NCBI GenBank assembly: GCA_910589485.1
Contig: CAJUSW010000004.1
Coordinates: forward strand, 62,001-126,000
Reading direction: 5' to 3'
From: an uncultured Duncaniella sp.
Lineage (GTDB): Bacteria > Bacteroidota > Bacteroidia > Bacteroidales > Muribaculaceae
Length of the DNA: 64,000 nt
A program made the position numbers and the translations under genes. Of this stretch, positions 35,663 through 43,709 are shown one piece after another. Each line of letters starts with the position of its first letter. The first letter of the stretch is position 1. The notes below the pieces were generated by a model that was given only the letters and a program-made list of their open reading frames with translations, did no database searches and was not told where the DNA came from.

Positions 35663-37459
35663 TCACGACTCGATCTCGGATAATTCGAGCCAGCGCATCT
35701 CCTTTTCATCAAGCATATCCTTCACTTCGCTGTAGCGCGAAGCCTTGGAAGCCACATCATCGAGAGCCTCACCCGAATTGAACAATGCTTCCAGAGCATC
35801 CTTCTCAGCAGTCAGGGCATCAATCTCCACGGTAAGAGCCTCAAGCTCCTTGCGCTCCTTGAATGTAAGCCTGCGTGCACGCGGTGCGCTCTCCCTGCGT
35901 TGCGGCTGAGTGTCAGAGGACGATTGGCGCTGCTCCTCCTTGGCCTGGGCGGCTTTCTGCTCCTTCAGGTAGTCGCGATAATCGGTATAATTGCCGGGGA
36001 AATCCTTGATCACTCCGTTTCCTTCCATCACAAAGAGATGGTCTACGATGGAGTCGAGGAAGAAACGGTCGTGCGAGATCACTATAACACACCCCTTGAA
36101 ATTCCTCAGGTACTCCTCAAGAATCCCGAGTGTCATGATATCGAGGTCGTTGGTAGGCTCGTCAAGAATCAGGAAGTTGGGCTGGGTAATGAGCACCGCC
36201 GCAAGGTGCAGACGCCTCATCTCGCCACCGCTGAGGGTGGAGATGTACTTCTGTTGGTCGGCCGGAGAAAACAGGAACCTTGTGAGGAACTGCATTGGGG
36301 TGTAGTGAGTGGTACCGTTGATCACCACATCCTCGGTGATATCGGTTATGGCATCGATCACACGCTTGCCTTCAGGCAGATTCAATCCCTCCTGGGAGTA
36401 ATAGCCGAAACGCACGGTCTCGCCCACATTCCACTCGCCCGAGTCTTGGGGCACAATTCCCTGAAGCATCTTGATGAAGGTCGACTTACCCACACCGTTC
36501 TCACCCACGATACCCACCTTCTCATAGCGGGCAAATGTGTAGGTGAAATCATCGAGGATCACCTTGTCACCAAAACGCTTGTTCACTCCCTTGGCCTCGA
36601 ATATCTTCGAGCCTATGTAGGACGACTTTACCTCGGTGGGATCGATATTCTTCTCATCATATCTCACCGACGCCTTATCCTTCAGGTCATAGAACGCGTT
36701 GATGCGGTAACGGGCCTTTCCGGCTCTCGCCTGGGGCTGACGGCGCATCCATTCCTGCTCCTTGCGCAAGGTGTTCTTGGCCTTGGTCACTTCGTTGGCC
36801 AGAGCCTCCATACGCTCGGCTCGCCTGCGCAGATAGTAGTCGAAGTTACCCTCGTAGGTATATATCTGCTTCTGGTCGATCTCGATTATCTTGTTGCACA
36901 CCCGATCGAGAAAATACCTGTCATGCGTGACCATCAGTAAAGTGATGCGCTGTCGCGACAGGTATCCCTCGAGCCATTCCACCGTGGAGATGTCCAGATG
37001 GTTGGTAGGCTCGTCGAGAATCAGCAGATCGGGGGCACCGAGCAACACACGTGCCAGTGCAGCCCTTTTCAGCTGTCCGCCCGAAAGATGGTCGACCGTA
37101 AGGCCGGCATCATCTATGCCTAACTGCGACAGCATCTGCCTCACACGGTCCTCGCGGCTCCATTCCTCATGATCATTCTCGTATATGGCCGGAAGGAGAT
37201 TGTGCATGAGCGTGGTACCCGGCTCAAACTCAGGCGCCTGATCCAGGAAACCCACCCTCAGGTCGTTACGGAAAGTAACTGTACCGCTATCGGGCGATTC
37301 TTTACCCGACAGCAATCTCAGCAATGTTGACTTTCCCGTGCCGTTCTTGGCTATCACGCCTATCTTGTCCCCCTCGTTCACGCCAAACGTGATCGAGTCA
37401 AACAGCATGCGGTCGCCATAGCTTTTGGTAAGATCTTCGACTTGAAGGTAAGGTTTCAT
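35663..37459 (-). CDS. ABC-F family ATP-binding protein (Uup-like)
   Basis: 598 residues with two ABC domains and no membrane segments. First: GVIAKNGTGKSTLLRL and LSGGQLKRAALARVLL; second: GIVGENGVGKSTFIKM and LSGGEMRRLHLAAVLI; each Walker B is LILDEPTN. A charged interdomain linker and a C-terminal coiled coil (about 540-598, KERKELEALTVEIDALTAEKD) are typical of Uup/ABC-F ribosome-associated factors. A resistance role is possible for some family members but nothing here points to it. Confidence 0.92.
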   Translation of the reverse strand: MKPYLQVEDLTKSYGDRMLFDSITFGVNEGDKIGVIAKNGTGKSTLLRLLSGKESPDSGTVTFRNDLRVGFLDQAPEFEPGTTLMHNLLPAIYENDHEEWSREDRVRQMLSQLGIDDAGLTVDHLSGGQLKRAALARVLLGAPDLLILDEPTNHLDISTVEWLEGYLSRQRITLLMVTHDRYFLDRVCNKIIEIDQKQIYTYEGNFDYYLRRRAERMEALANEVTKAKNTLRKEQEWMRRQPQARAGKARYRINAFYDLKDKASVRYDEKNIDPTEVKSSYIGSKIFEAKGVNKRFGDKVILDDFTYTFARYEKVGIVGENGVGKSTFIKMLQGIVPQDSGEWNVGETVRFGYYSQEGLNLPEGKRVIDAITDITEDVVINGTTHYTPMQFLTRFLFSPADQQKYISTLSGGEMRRLHLAAVLITQPNFLILDEPTNDLDIMTLGILEEYLRNFKGCVIVISHDRFFLDSIVDHLFVMEGNGVIKDFPGNYTDYRDYLKEQKAAQAKEEQRQSSSDTQPQRRESAPRARRLTFKERKELEALTVEIDALTAEKDALEALFNSGEALDDVASKASRYSEVKDMLDEKEMRWLELSEIES

Positions 37460-37493
37460 TTACTTGCGGTTATTGATTTGGTAAGTATCAGTT

Positions 37494-38819
37494 CTATTTT
37501 TCGAGACACGCATCCAAAGCCTCGGTAATGGCGGCACGGTCCATACCACGGCCTATGAATACCAGCTTTATCATGCGGTCGCCGTAATCGGGATCCCAAT
37601 CCTTCATTATACCGGGATCCTGCTCAAGCAATTGCCTCATATCCTCCTCGGGCGCTGTGGCAAACCACAATCCGGCCTCCTTGAGAGACTTCTGTCGGCC
37701 TGCCGACTCAAACAGATAGGACATGTCGGTATTGGCGGTGAAATAGCAAACACCCTTGCAACGTATCACCTCCTTAGGCCACTGCGAAGCCACAAACCGG
37801 TCAAATTTACCGAGATCGAGAGCGGGACGGCGATAGTACACGAAGGTGCCTATACCATACTCCTCAGCCTCCCCTTCGCCATGATGGTGATGGTGGTGGC
37901 AATGTCCGCATGTACATCCCTCTCCATGCTCATGATGATGCTCATGATCGTGGTGATGATGATGTTCCTCCTCATGACCACATTCACATTCATGATCGTG
38001 GTCGTGATCCCCGTCATGATGATGGTCATGGTCGTGATCATGATGGTGGTGATGGTGATGCTCTTTCTCCTCAGCCTCTATCTCGTGGTTGTCACGGTCG
38101 ATCTGCTGAACCCAAGCGGCCGAGGTGGCCACCGAGTCAAAATTGAACAGATGAGTGTTGACTATCCTGTTAATATCCACATCAGCATAATCACACTCTA
38201 TGATTTCAGCCTTAGGCTGGATGGCACGTATTATGGCGCGTATGCGGGCGAGCTCCTCGGGCTTCACCTCCGATGCCTTGTTGAGCAGGATTATGTTGCA
38301 GAACTCTATCTGCTGTATGATCAGGTTCTCGATATCCTCCTCATCAAGATTCTCTTTCTTCAGGGATTCGCCGCAACCGAACTCATCCTGGAGTCGCAGA
38401 GCATCCACTACGGTCACTATACAGTCGAGCTTGGGAGTACCGAACACTGTGGCCTGTGCCCCGAGCTGAGGTATGGAGCATATGGTCTGGGCTATCGGGG
38501 CCGGTTCGCATATGCCACTCGCTTCGATTACTATATAGTCGAAACGGCGCATTGCCATGATCTCCTCGATCTGCTTTATCAGATCCATCTTGAGCGTACA
38601 GCATATACAGCCGTTCGACAATGCCACCAGGCTGTCGTCCTTGCTGTCCACAACACCTCCGCGCTCGATAAGACTCGCGTCGATATTCACTTCACCTATG
38701 TCATTGACGATCACGGCAAACTTTATGCCACGTTCATTGGATAGTATATGGTTGACCAAAGTGGTTTTACCGCTCCCGAGATAACCGGTGAGGAGCAGTA
38801 TAGGTGTTGTATTTTTCAT
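37494..38819 (-). CDS. CobW/YjiA-type GTPase (metallochaperone) with very His-rich insert
   Basis: 441 residues. G3E GTPase domain: Walker A GYLGSGKTTLVNHIL, the metal-binding CICC motif (ALSNGCICCTLKMDL), EASGICEPAPIA and the NKAS guanine-recognition motif. Between this and the C-terminal CobW_C domain is an insert of about 80 residues (about 245-330) dominated by His, Asp and Glu with a Cys cluster (CTCGHC), a likely zinc store. Family members deliver Zn, Co or Ni to enzymes. It lies 27 bases after folB; some related GTPases are linked to zinc-dependent folate enzymes, but this enzyme is FolB, which is not zinc-dependent. Confidence 0.9.
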   Translation of the reverse strand: MKNTTPILLLTGYLGSGKTTLVNHILSNERGIKFAVIVNDIGEVNIDASLIERGGVVDSKDDSLVALSNGCICCTLKMDLIKQIEEIMAMRRFDYIVIEASGICEPAPIAQTICSIPQLGAQATVFGTPKLDCIVTVVDALRLQDEFGCGESLKKENLDEEDIENLIIQQIEFCNIILLNKASEVKPEELARIRAIIRAIQPKAEIIECDYADVDINRIVNTHLFNFDSVATSAAWVQQIDRDNHEIEAEEKEHHHHHHHDHDHDHHHDGDHDHDHECECGHEEEHHHHHDHEHHHEHGEGCTCGHCHHHHHHGEGEAEEYGIGTFVYYRRPALDLGKFDRFVASQWPKEVIRCKGVCYFTANTDMSYLFESAGRQKSLKEAGLWFATAPEEDMRQLLEQDPGIMKDWDPDYGDRMIKLVFIGRGMDRAAITEALDACLEK

Positions 38820-38846
38820 TTCCGTAAAAATTTATATTCCTGTATT

Positions 38847-39239
38847 TCACCATTCTATTTCCACGCCCACTCCATCGAGTTCCGCGGGAATAGGAGGTGA
38901 TATCTTTGTCACTTTTATGTATCCTCCCTCTATGGCAGGATATCGGGCCATGAGTCTCTCATGTATTCTCCAGGCCACATTCTCAAGCAATGCCGAGGGG
39001 ACGTCCATCTCTTCCTTTATCAATCCCACTACATCGGCATAATTGACTGTCCCGTCCAGGCAATCCTCCCGCATAGCTCTCTCCATGGGATAGGCCACAC
39101 GGACATCCACCTGAAACAAGTTTCCGACCTCCCGCTCCTGAGCAAACACACCATGCCGGGCAAATAGTCGCAATCCTCTTATCTCAACAGTCCCTTTCAT
39201 GACTTCAGCACTACATCCTGGACTTCTTTTCAGCCCCAT
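38847..39239 (-). CDS. folB: Dihydroneopterin aldolase
   Basis: 130 residues. Cleaves 7,8-dihydroneopterin to 6-hydroxymethyl-dihydropterin and glycolaldehyde in folate synthesis. Family features: VEIRGLRLFARHGVFAQEREVG with the catalytic-region Glu/His, and the C-terminal VKVTKI-type Lys region (YIKVTKISPPIP). Start overlaps the end of the upstream GT2 by 10 bases. The ATG used gives a slightly long N-terminus; an internal Met at residue 14 (VMKGTVEIRGL) is the alternative start. Confidence 0.9.
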   Translation of the reverse strand: MGLKRSPGCSAEVMKGTVEIRGLRLFARHGVFAQEREVGNLFQVDVRVAYPMERAMREDCLDGTVNYADVVGLIKEEMDVPSALLENVAWRIHERLMARYPAIEGGYIKVTKISPPIPAELDGVGVEIEW

Positions 39240-40411
39240 GTGAGATTCGATCCGCGCTTACGCATCCCCTTTATACGGTAGTACAGCGTGTATATGGGAT
39301 GATAGGACATGAACCACGGGAAAGTGATGAGTATAGATCGTGACCACAGCATGCGCGATGTGCGGCGCCATGTGAACATCAGCCATATCCATGTGGCAAG
39401 AAGCACCACCACCGATACTATCATCGGTAAAATGGAGGGAAGTCCCACTATCGACACCGCCACAACGGATCCGAGCAATATCCACCATGCCCATGAGCAT
39501 GTGCTGAAAAACAGCCTTGCATGTCCTCGTAGCCTGGAAGCAGTGTAGTCACGCCTGATCTTTTCCGCACGGTGCATCGGAGCCGGAGCGGCCTGTACAT
39601 TAAGGAGCATGGAATCGGTGGAAAGCTCCACTGCAGTATTGTCACCGGTGGCAACTTCGCTCACAAACACGTCATCATCGCCATATTTCAGATCCAGCGA
39701 GCGCGAGAAACCCTTGTTACGGAAAAACACCTCCCTGCGGTAGGCGATGTTACATGCGGTGCCACGATAGGGACGGCCGGCAATGGCCCATGAGATCCAT
39801 TCCACGGCACTGCGCACCTGGTCAAAGGCATGCAGGCGCTTCCAGGGATGTGAGGTACCCTCCTGAGCGGCAGGAGCGGCATATCCCAACACTACATCGG
39901 TGCGTCCGTCAAATCGTCCGGCCATACTCTTGAGCCATTGGCGTGACGGCACTTGACACACACCGGTAGTGTGCAACAGCACATTATATTTGGCGGCCTT
40001 GATTCCGAGTGTTACTGCAAGTTTTTTTCTTGAAAGAGACCTCGATTCCTGGGGCGTGAATGTCATGTACAGATTGGAGTACTTCTGTTCAAGCCTTGCT
40101 ATCACATCCTTGGTGGAATCTATAGCTCCGTCATTGACCACTATCACCTCGAAGGGTGCCGGATAGTCCTGATCAAGTATCTGAGGAAGCAACACCTCAA
40201 GATTGGAGGCGTCATCCTCGGAATAAACTATCACCGATACCGAAGGATATTCCCGGGCTCCATCGCCGGAATCATCACGTTCAGTATCGTGTGACACACG
40301 CTTGCTCACCATTGCGACATACCGGCGGAAACCCAATAGCAGATACAGGGCCGACACTACAATTACGGCCAACAGTGATATTATGGTAGGTGTTAAACTG
40401 ATCTCGAACAT
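39230..40411 (-). CDS. Membrane-bound family 2 glycosyltransferase
   Basis: About 393 residues from the ATG at 40411 (MFEISLTP); the frame extends upstream to 40483 but into a promoter-like region. One N-terminal membrane segment (about 8-28), a GT2 catalytic domain (VSVIVYSEDDASNLEVLLPQ, EVIVVNDGAIDST, then KYGDDDVFVS), and two to three C-terminal membrane segments. The layout resembles cellulose-synthase-like/poly-GlcNAc-type transferases, though the QxxRW motif is not evident and it may add single sugars to lipid carriers. First gene of the run ending with mutS. Confidence 0.8.
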   Translation of the reverse strand: MFEISLTPTIISLLAVIVVSALYLLLGFRRYVAMVSKRVSHDTERDDSGDGAREYPSVSVIVYSEDDASNLEVLLPQILDQDYPAPFEVIVVNDGAIDSTKDVIARLEQKYSNLYMTFTPQESRSLSRKKLAVTLGIKAAKYNVLLHTTGVCQVPSRQWLKSMAGRFDGRTDVVLGYAAPAAQEGTSHPWKRLHAFDQVRSAVEWISWAIAGRPYRGTACNIAYRREVFFRNKGFSRSLDLKYGDDDVFVSEVATGDNTAVELSTDSMLLNVQAAPAPMHRAEKIRRDYTASRLRGHARLFFSTCSWAWWILLGSVVAVSIVGLPSILPMIVSVVVLLATWIWLMFTWRRTSRMLWSRSILITFPWFMSYHPIYTLYYRIKGMRKRGSNLTWG

Positions 40412-40448
40412 CTTTATATAATTGTGGAAATCCAATTGAATCGGAAGT

Positions 40449-40457
40449 GCAAATTTA
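40449..40457 (-). promoter_or_regulatory. -7 box of the GT2-folB-mutS run
   Basis: Reads TAAATTTGC on the minus strand, 38 bases before the GT2 start. A TTTG at 40481-40484 is 23 bases away, slightly longer than the usual 19-21. Confidence 0.55.
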
Positions 40458-40532
40458 CGAATAAAAATCCATTCACGCCTCAAAAAAAAGACAAGAATGT
40501 TGACAGGAAAGTTGCAATTTTCCCACTCTTAA

Positions 40533-40565
40533 TTTGTGAATTTCGGGCATGAGGAGTACCTTTGC
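40533..40565 (+). promoter_or_regulatory. Promoter of the second tamL gene, nearly leaderless
   Basis: -33 TTTG (40533-40536), 20-base spacer, -7 TACCTTTGC (40557-40565): a full consensus. The ATG at 40573 is only 7 bases beyond the box, so transcription would start about at the start codon. Confidence 0.78.
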
Positions 40566-40572
40566 ATCAGAA

Positions 40573-42906
40573 ATGAGAATCTGGCTACATATTACAACAG
40601 TAATCATCGCCGCTACCGCGACCCTGCTTCTGGAAGGATGCAGTGCCACCCGTCATGTACCCGACGGAAGCTACCTGCTCAACAAGGTTGACATTGATAT
40701 CGAGGGGGATAAGGATGTATCGTCATCCGAACTCTACAACTACCTGCGCCAGACTCCCAACCACAAGGTACTCGGTTTCTGGAAACTCCAGCTCGGCACT
40801 TACAATCTATCGGGCAATGACACCACTAAATGGTACAACCGATGGGCACGGCGCATGGGACAACCGCCCGTGCTCTATGCCCAGCAGTTAACCGATGCTT
40901 CAGCCCGCCAGCTACAGCTCGCTATGGTCAACCGCGGATACCTCGAGGCTAAGGTCAACGTCGATACCGTGATGCAACCCGGGAAAAAGAAGATCGATGT
41001 GACCTACAATGTCGTCACCGGCGAACCCCACCGCATATCTTCAATAAAATACGAGATCCCCGACCCTGATGTCGAGGCGGTGATAATGGCCGACTCGGCA
41101 CGATTTACGGTAAAGAAAGGTGACAAGTTCGACCGCGACAATCTCGATGCCGAACGCACCATGATCACGCGTAGGCTTAGAGATAAGGGATATTATGCCT
41201 TCAATAAGGATTACATCTCCTATTATGCCGATACCGCGGCATATTCACGCGACGTGGATCTCACGATGACCGTGCGGCCTCCCCGGCGCCCTCACGGGGC
41301 TGACACTTCGGCCGACTCGGCTGCCATACACACCCTCTACCGTATAGGTCACGTCTACTTTGTAACCGACACCGACAATGACCGGGCCCGGCTCGACACA
41401 GTAAACTATAAAGGAGTATCCATCCTCTATGGCCGTGACCACTATCTCACCCCCGGTTCGCTCGAAGAGAAATGCTTCCTCATGCCGGGAGAACTATATA
41501 GCACCCACAGCGTCGACCGCACCTACGAGTCACTGGCACGTCTCGGAATCCTGAAATCAATCAACATCGAGCTGGTTCCTACTGATTCCATAGTCCATGG
41601 CGACCGCCTGCTCGATGCCTACATACTGCTCTCCCGTAACAAGAAACAGTCAATCACTCTTGATGTCGAGGGCACCAACTCCGAGGGGGATCTCGGATTC
41701 GGAATCGGTGCCACCTACCAGCACCGCAACCTGGCCAAAGGGTCGCAGCTTTTCACCGCCCGCCTGCGCATGAATTACGAAAGTCTGTCGGGCACATTCA
41801 ATGGCCTTATCAATGACCGCTACACCGAATATGCAGGAGAGGTAGGCATCACATTCCCTCGCTTTGAATTCCCCTTTGCACCGCTGAGCATGCGCCAGAG
41901 GTTCAACGTGTCATCGGAACTCGCCGTATCATTCAACTATCAGGAACGCCCCGAGTACACCCGCATAATCTCGGGAGCAGCCTGGAGATATAAGTGGATC
42001 AACCGCACCAACACCCGCCGGCATGAATTCGACCTCATCGACATAAATTATGTGTATCTGCCGGCCCGCACCAATGGCTTCCTTGACGCGATCGCGCCTG
42101 ACAATCCCCTGCTACGCTACAGCTACGAGGACCACTTCATCATGAGCATGGGCTACAGGTACTACAACACCAACAAGCGCATAGCCTCAGCCATCGGTCG
42201 CACACGCGGCATCCAGCCAATAGTATATACCATACGCGCATCGGCCGAGACTGCCGGCAACCTGTTGTATCTCGGCAACAAGATATTCAACGCCAAGCAC
42301 AAGGACGGCGTATATGAAGTGTTCAACACCCAGTTCTCCCAGTACATCAAGGGAGAGGTGGACTACGCCATCACCCGAAATTTCGACCACCGTCATTCGC
42401 TTGCATTCCATGTGGGCGGAGGCATAGGATACCCTTACGGAAACTCACGGGTGTTACCGTTCGAGAAACGCTTTTACGCCGGCGGTGCCAACGGAGTGCG
42501 CGGATGGAGCGTCAGGACTCTCGGTCCCGGCGAATACAATTCCCACAATTCTGTGGCATACTTCATAAACCAATGTGGCGACATCAGGCTCGACATGAGT
42601 CTCGAATACCGCGCCAAACTGTTCTGGGTGCTCGAAGGCGGTGCATTCATCGATGCCGGAAACATCTGGACCATACACAGCTACGAGAATCAGCCGGGAG
42701 GAATGTTCCGCTTCAATTCATTCTGGAAACAGATAGCATGCGCCTATGGTGTGGGTCTGCGCATGGATTTCAACTATTTCCTGCTACGACTCGACCTCGG
42801 TGTCAAGGCCTATAATCCCGCCCGCGGACAGGAACGCTGGCCCCTTTTCCACTTCGACTGGCACCGCGACACCGCCGTGCACTTCTCGGTGGGCTACCCA
42901 TTCTGA
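40573..42906 (+). CDS. Second TamL-like lipoprotein Omp85 protein
   Basis: 777 residues from the ATG at 40573. Lipoprotein signal with LEGC lipobox (Cys23), POTRA-like repeats (about 30-350), and an Omp85 barrel ending in SVGYPF. The barrel includes FYAGGANGVRGWSVRTLGPG, the conserved loop region. It is similar in plan and length to the TamL at 2353 and is a paralogue without an adjacent TamB. The in-frame ATG at 40549 lies inside the promoter's spacer and upstream of the -7 box, so it cannot be the start for this promoter. Confidence 0.87.
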   Translation: MRIWLHITTVIIAATATLLLEGCSATRHVPDGSYLLNKVDIDIEGDKDVSSSELYNYLRQTPNHKVLGFWKLQLGTYNLSGNDTTKWYNRWARRMGQPPVLYAQQLTDASARQLQLAMVNRGYLEAKVNVDTVMQPGKKKIDVTYNVVTGEPHRISSIKYEIPDPDVEAVIMADSARFTVKKGDKFDRDNLDAERTMITRRLRDKGYYAFNKDYISYYADTAAYSRDVDLTMTVRPPRRPHGADTSADSAAIHTLYRIGHVYFVTDTDNDRARLDTVNYKGVSILYGRDHYLTPGSLEEKCFLMPGELYSTHSVDRTYESLARLGILKSINIELVPTDSIVHGDRLLDAYILLSRNKKQSITLDVEGTNSEGDLGFGIGATYQHRNLAKGSQLFTARLRMNYESLSGTFNGLINDRYTEYAGEVGITFPRFEFPFAPLSMRQRFNVSSELAVSFNYQERPEYTRIISGAAWRYKWINRTNTRRHEFDLIDINYVYLPARTNGFLDAIAPDNPLLRYSYEDHFIMSMGYRYYNTNKRIASAIGRTRGIQPIVYTIRASAETAGNLLYLGNKIFNAKHKDGVYEVFNTQFSQYIKGEVDYAITRNFDHRHSLAFHVGGGIGYPYGNSRVLPFEKRFYAGGANGVRGWSVRTLGPGEYNSHNSVAYFINQCGDIRLDMSLEYRAKLFWVLEGGAFIDAGNIWTIHSYENQPGGMFRFNSFWKQIACAYGVGLRMDFNYFLLRLDLGVKAYNPARGQERWPLFHFDWHRDTAVHFSVGYPF

Positions 42907-42961
42907 TCCCCGCTATTCTGAAACATACAATAATCAACCTCCTCCCCAATATCAGCGACAG

Positions 42962-43636
42962 ATGAAACAACTTGTAATATTCGACCTCGACGGGACATTG
43001 CTCAACACGATAGCCGACCTCGGCGCGGCCACCAATTATGCGTTACGCCAAAGCGGATACCCCGAACATAGCATATCGTCCTACCCTATGTTTGTAGGCA
43101 ACGGTGTGACACGACTCATTGAGAGAGCTATGCCCGAGGACATGCGCACCCATGAAAACATCATGGCTGTACGCGAGAAATTCTGCGAATATTACGACGA
43201 GCATCTCGCCGACGAGACCACCCCCTATCCGGGCATACCCGAACTGCTTCACGACCTCAAGGATATGGGCGTTAAACTTGCTGTAGCCTCCAACAAATAC
43301 CAGCACGCCGTCGAGACCCTCATCAACCGATATTTCCCCGAAATACCCTGGAGCGCAGTTGAGGGACAGAAGGAGGGTGTGCCTGTCAAGCCCGATCCGT
43401 CCATCGTATTCGAGATCCTCGGCAAAGCCCCCACACGCAAATCCAAAGTGCTGTATGTGGGCGACTCGGGCGTGGACATGGAGACAGCCCGACGCGCATG
43501 CGTGGATTCTTGCGGTGTCACATGGGGATTCCGCCCGGTAAAGGAGCTTAAGGAAGCCCACGCCGACAATTTAGCCGACACCCCTGAACAGATTATAACG
43601 ATAGTACGTCGCCCAGGGCTCGAGCTCGACGTGTAA
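42962..43636 (+). CDS. gph: HAD-family phosphatase (phosphoglycolate phosphatase-like)
   Basis: 224 residues from the ATG at 42962 (the frame continues upstream into tamL without a sensible start). HAD motif I DLDGTLLNT, a helical cap domain, motif II ASNK, motif III Lys in PVKPDPSIV, and motif IV GDSGVDMETA. Gph-type enzymes remove 2-phosphoglycolate, but related proteins accept other sugar phosphates, so the substrate is inferred. Lies 55 bases after the TamL gene. Confidence 0.85.
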   Translation: MKQLVIFDLDGTLLNTIADLGAATNYALRQSGYPEHSISSYPMFVGNGVTRLIERAMPEDMRTHENIMAVREKFCEYYDEHLADETTPYPGIPELLHDLKDMGVKLAVASNKYQHAVETLINRYFPEIPWSAVEGQKEGVPVKPDPSIVFEILGKAPTRKSKVLYVGDSGVDMETARRACVDSCGVTWGFRPVKELKEAHADNLADTPEQIITIVRRPGLELDV

Positions 43637-43709
43637 AACAACCCACCATCTTCGGGCCGATCACCGGAACACATAAAATTTACCCTATAAACCTTGCCAT
43701 AAAACAGTA

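Noticed and set aside
35900..36940. Long plus-strand open frame (346 codons) across the ABC-F gene
   Set aside because: It is antisense to a gene with complete ABC motifs and has no recognisable domains; it results from codon bias in the opposite strand.
37910..38060. Repeated CAT/GAT-rich bases as a possible CRISPR or satellite
   Set aside because: The repeats are codon runs for His and Asp inside the GTPase gene, with no spacers.
37632..38744. Plus-strand open frame of 370 codons across the CobW-type GTPase
   Set aside because: Antisense to the His-rich region, giving runs of Met/Val only; the GTPase motifs are on the minus strand.
40549..40572. ATG at 40549 as start of the second TamL
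   Set aside because: It lies within the spacer of the promoter, upstream of the -7 box, and puts eight odd residues before a complete lipoprotein signal.
42746..42961. Extended N-terminus for the HAD phosphatase
   Set aside because: The extra residues overlap the TamL gene out of frame and are low-complexity; DLDGTLL lies near the start only from 42962.
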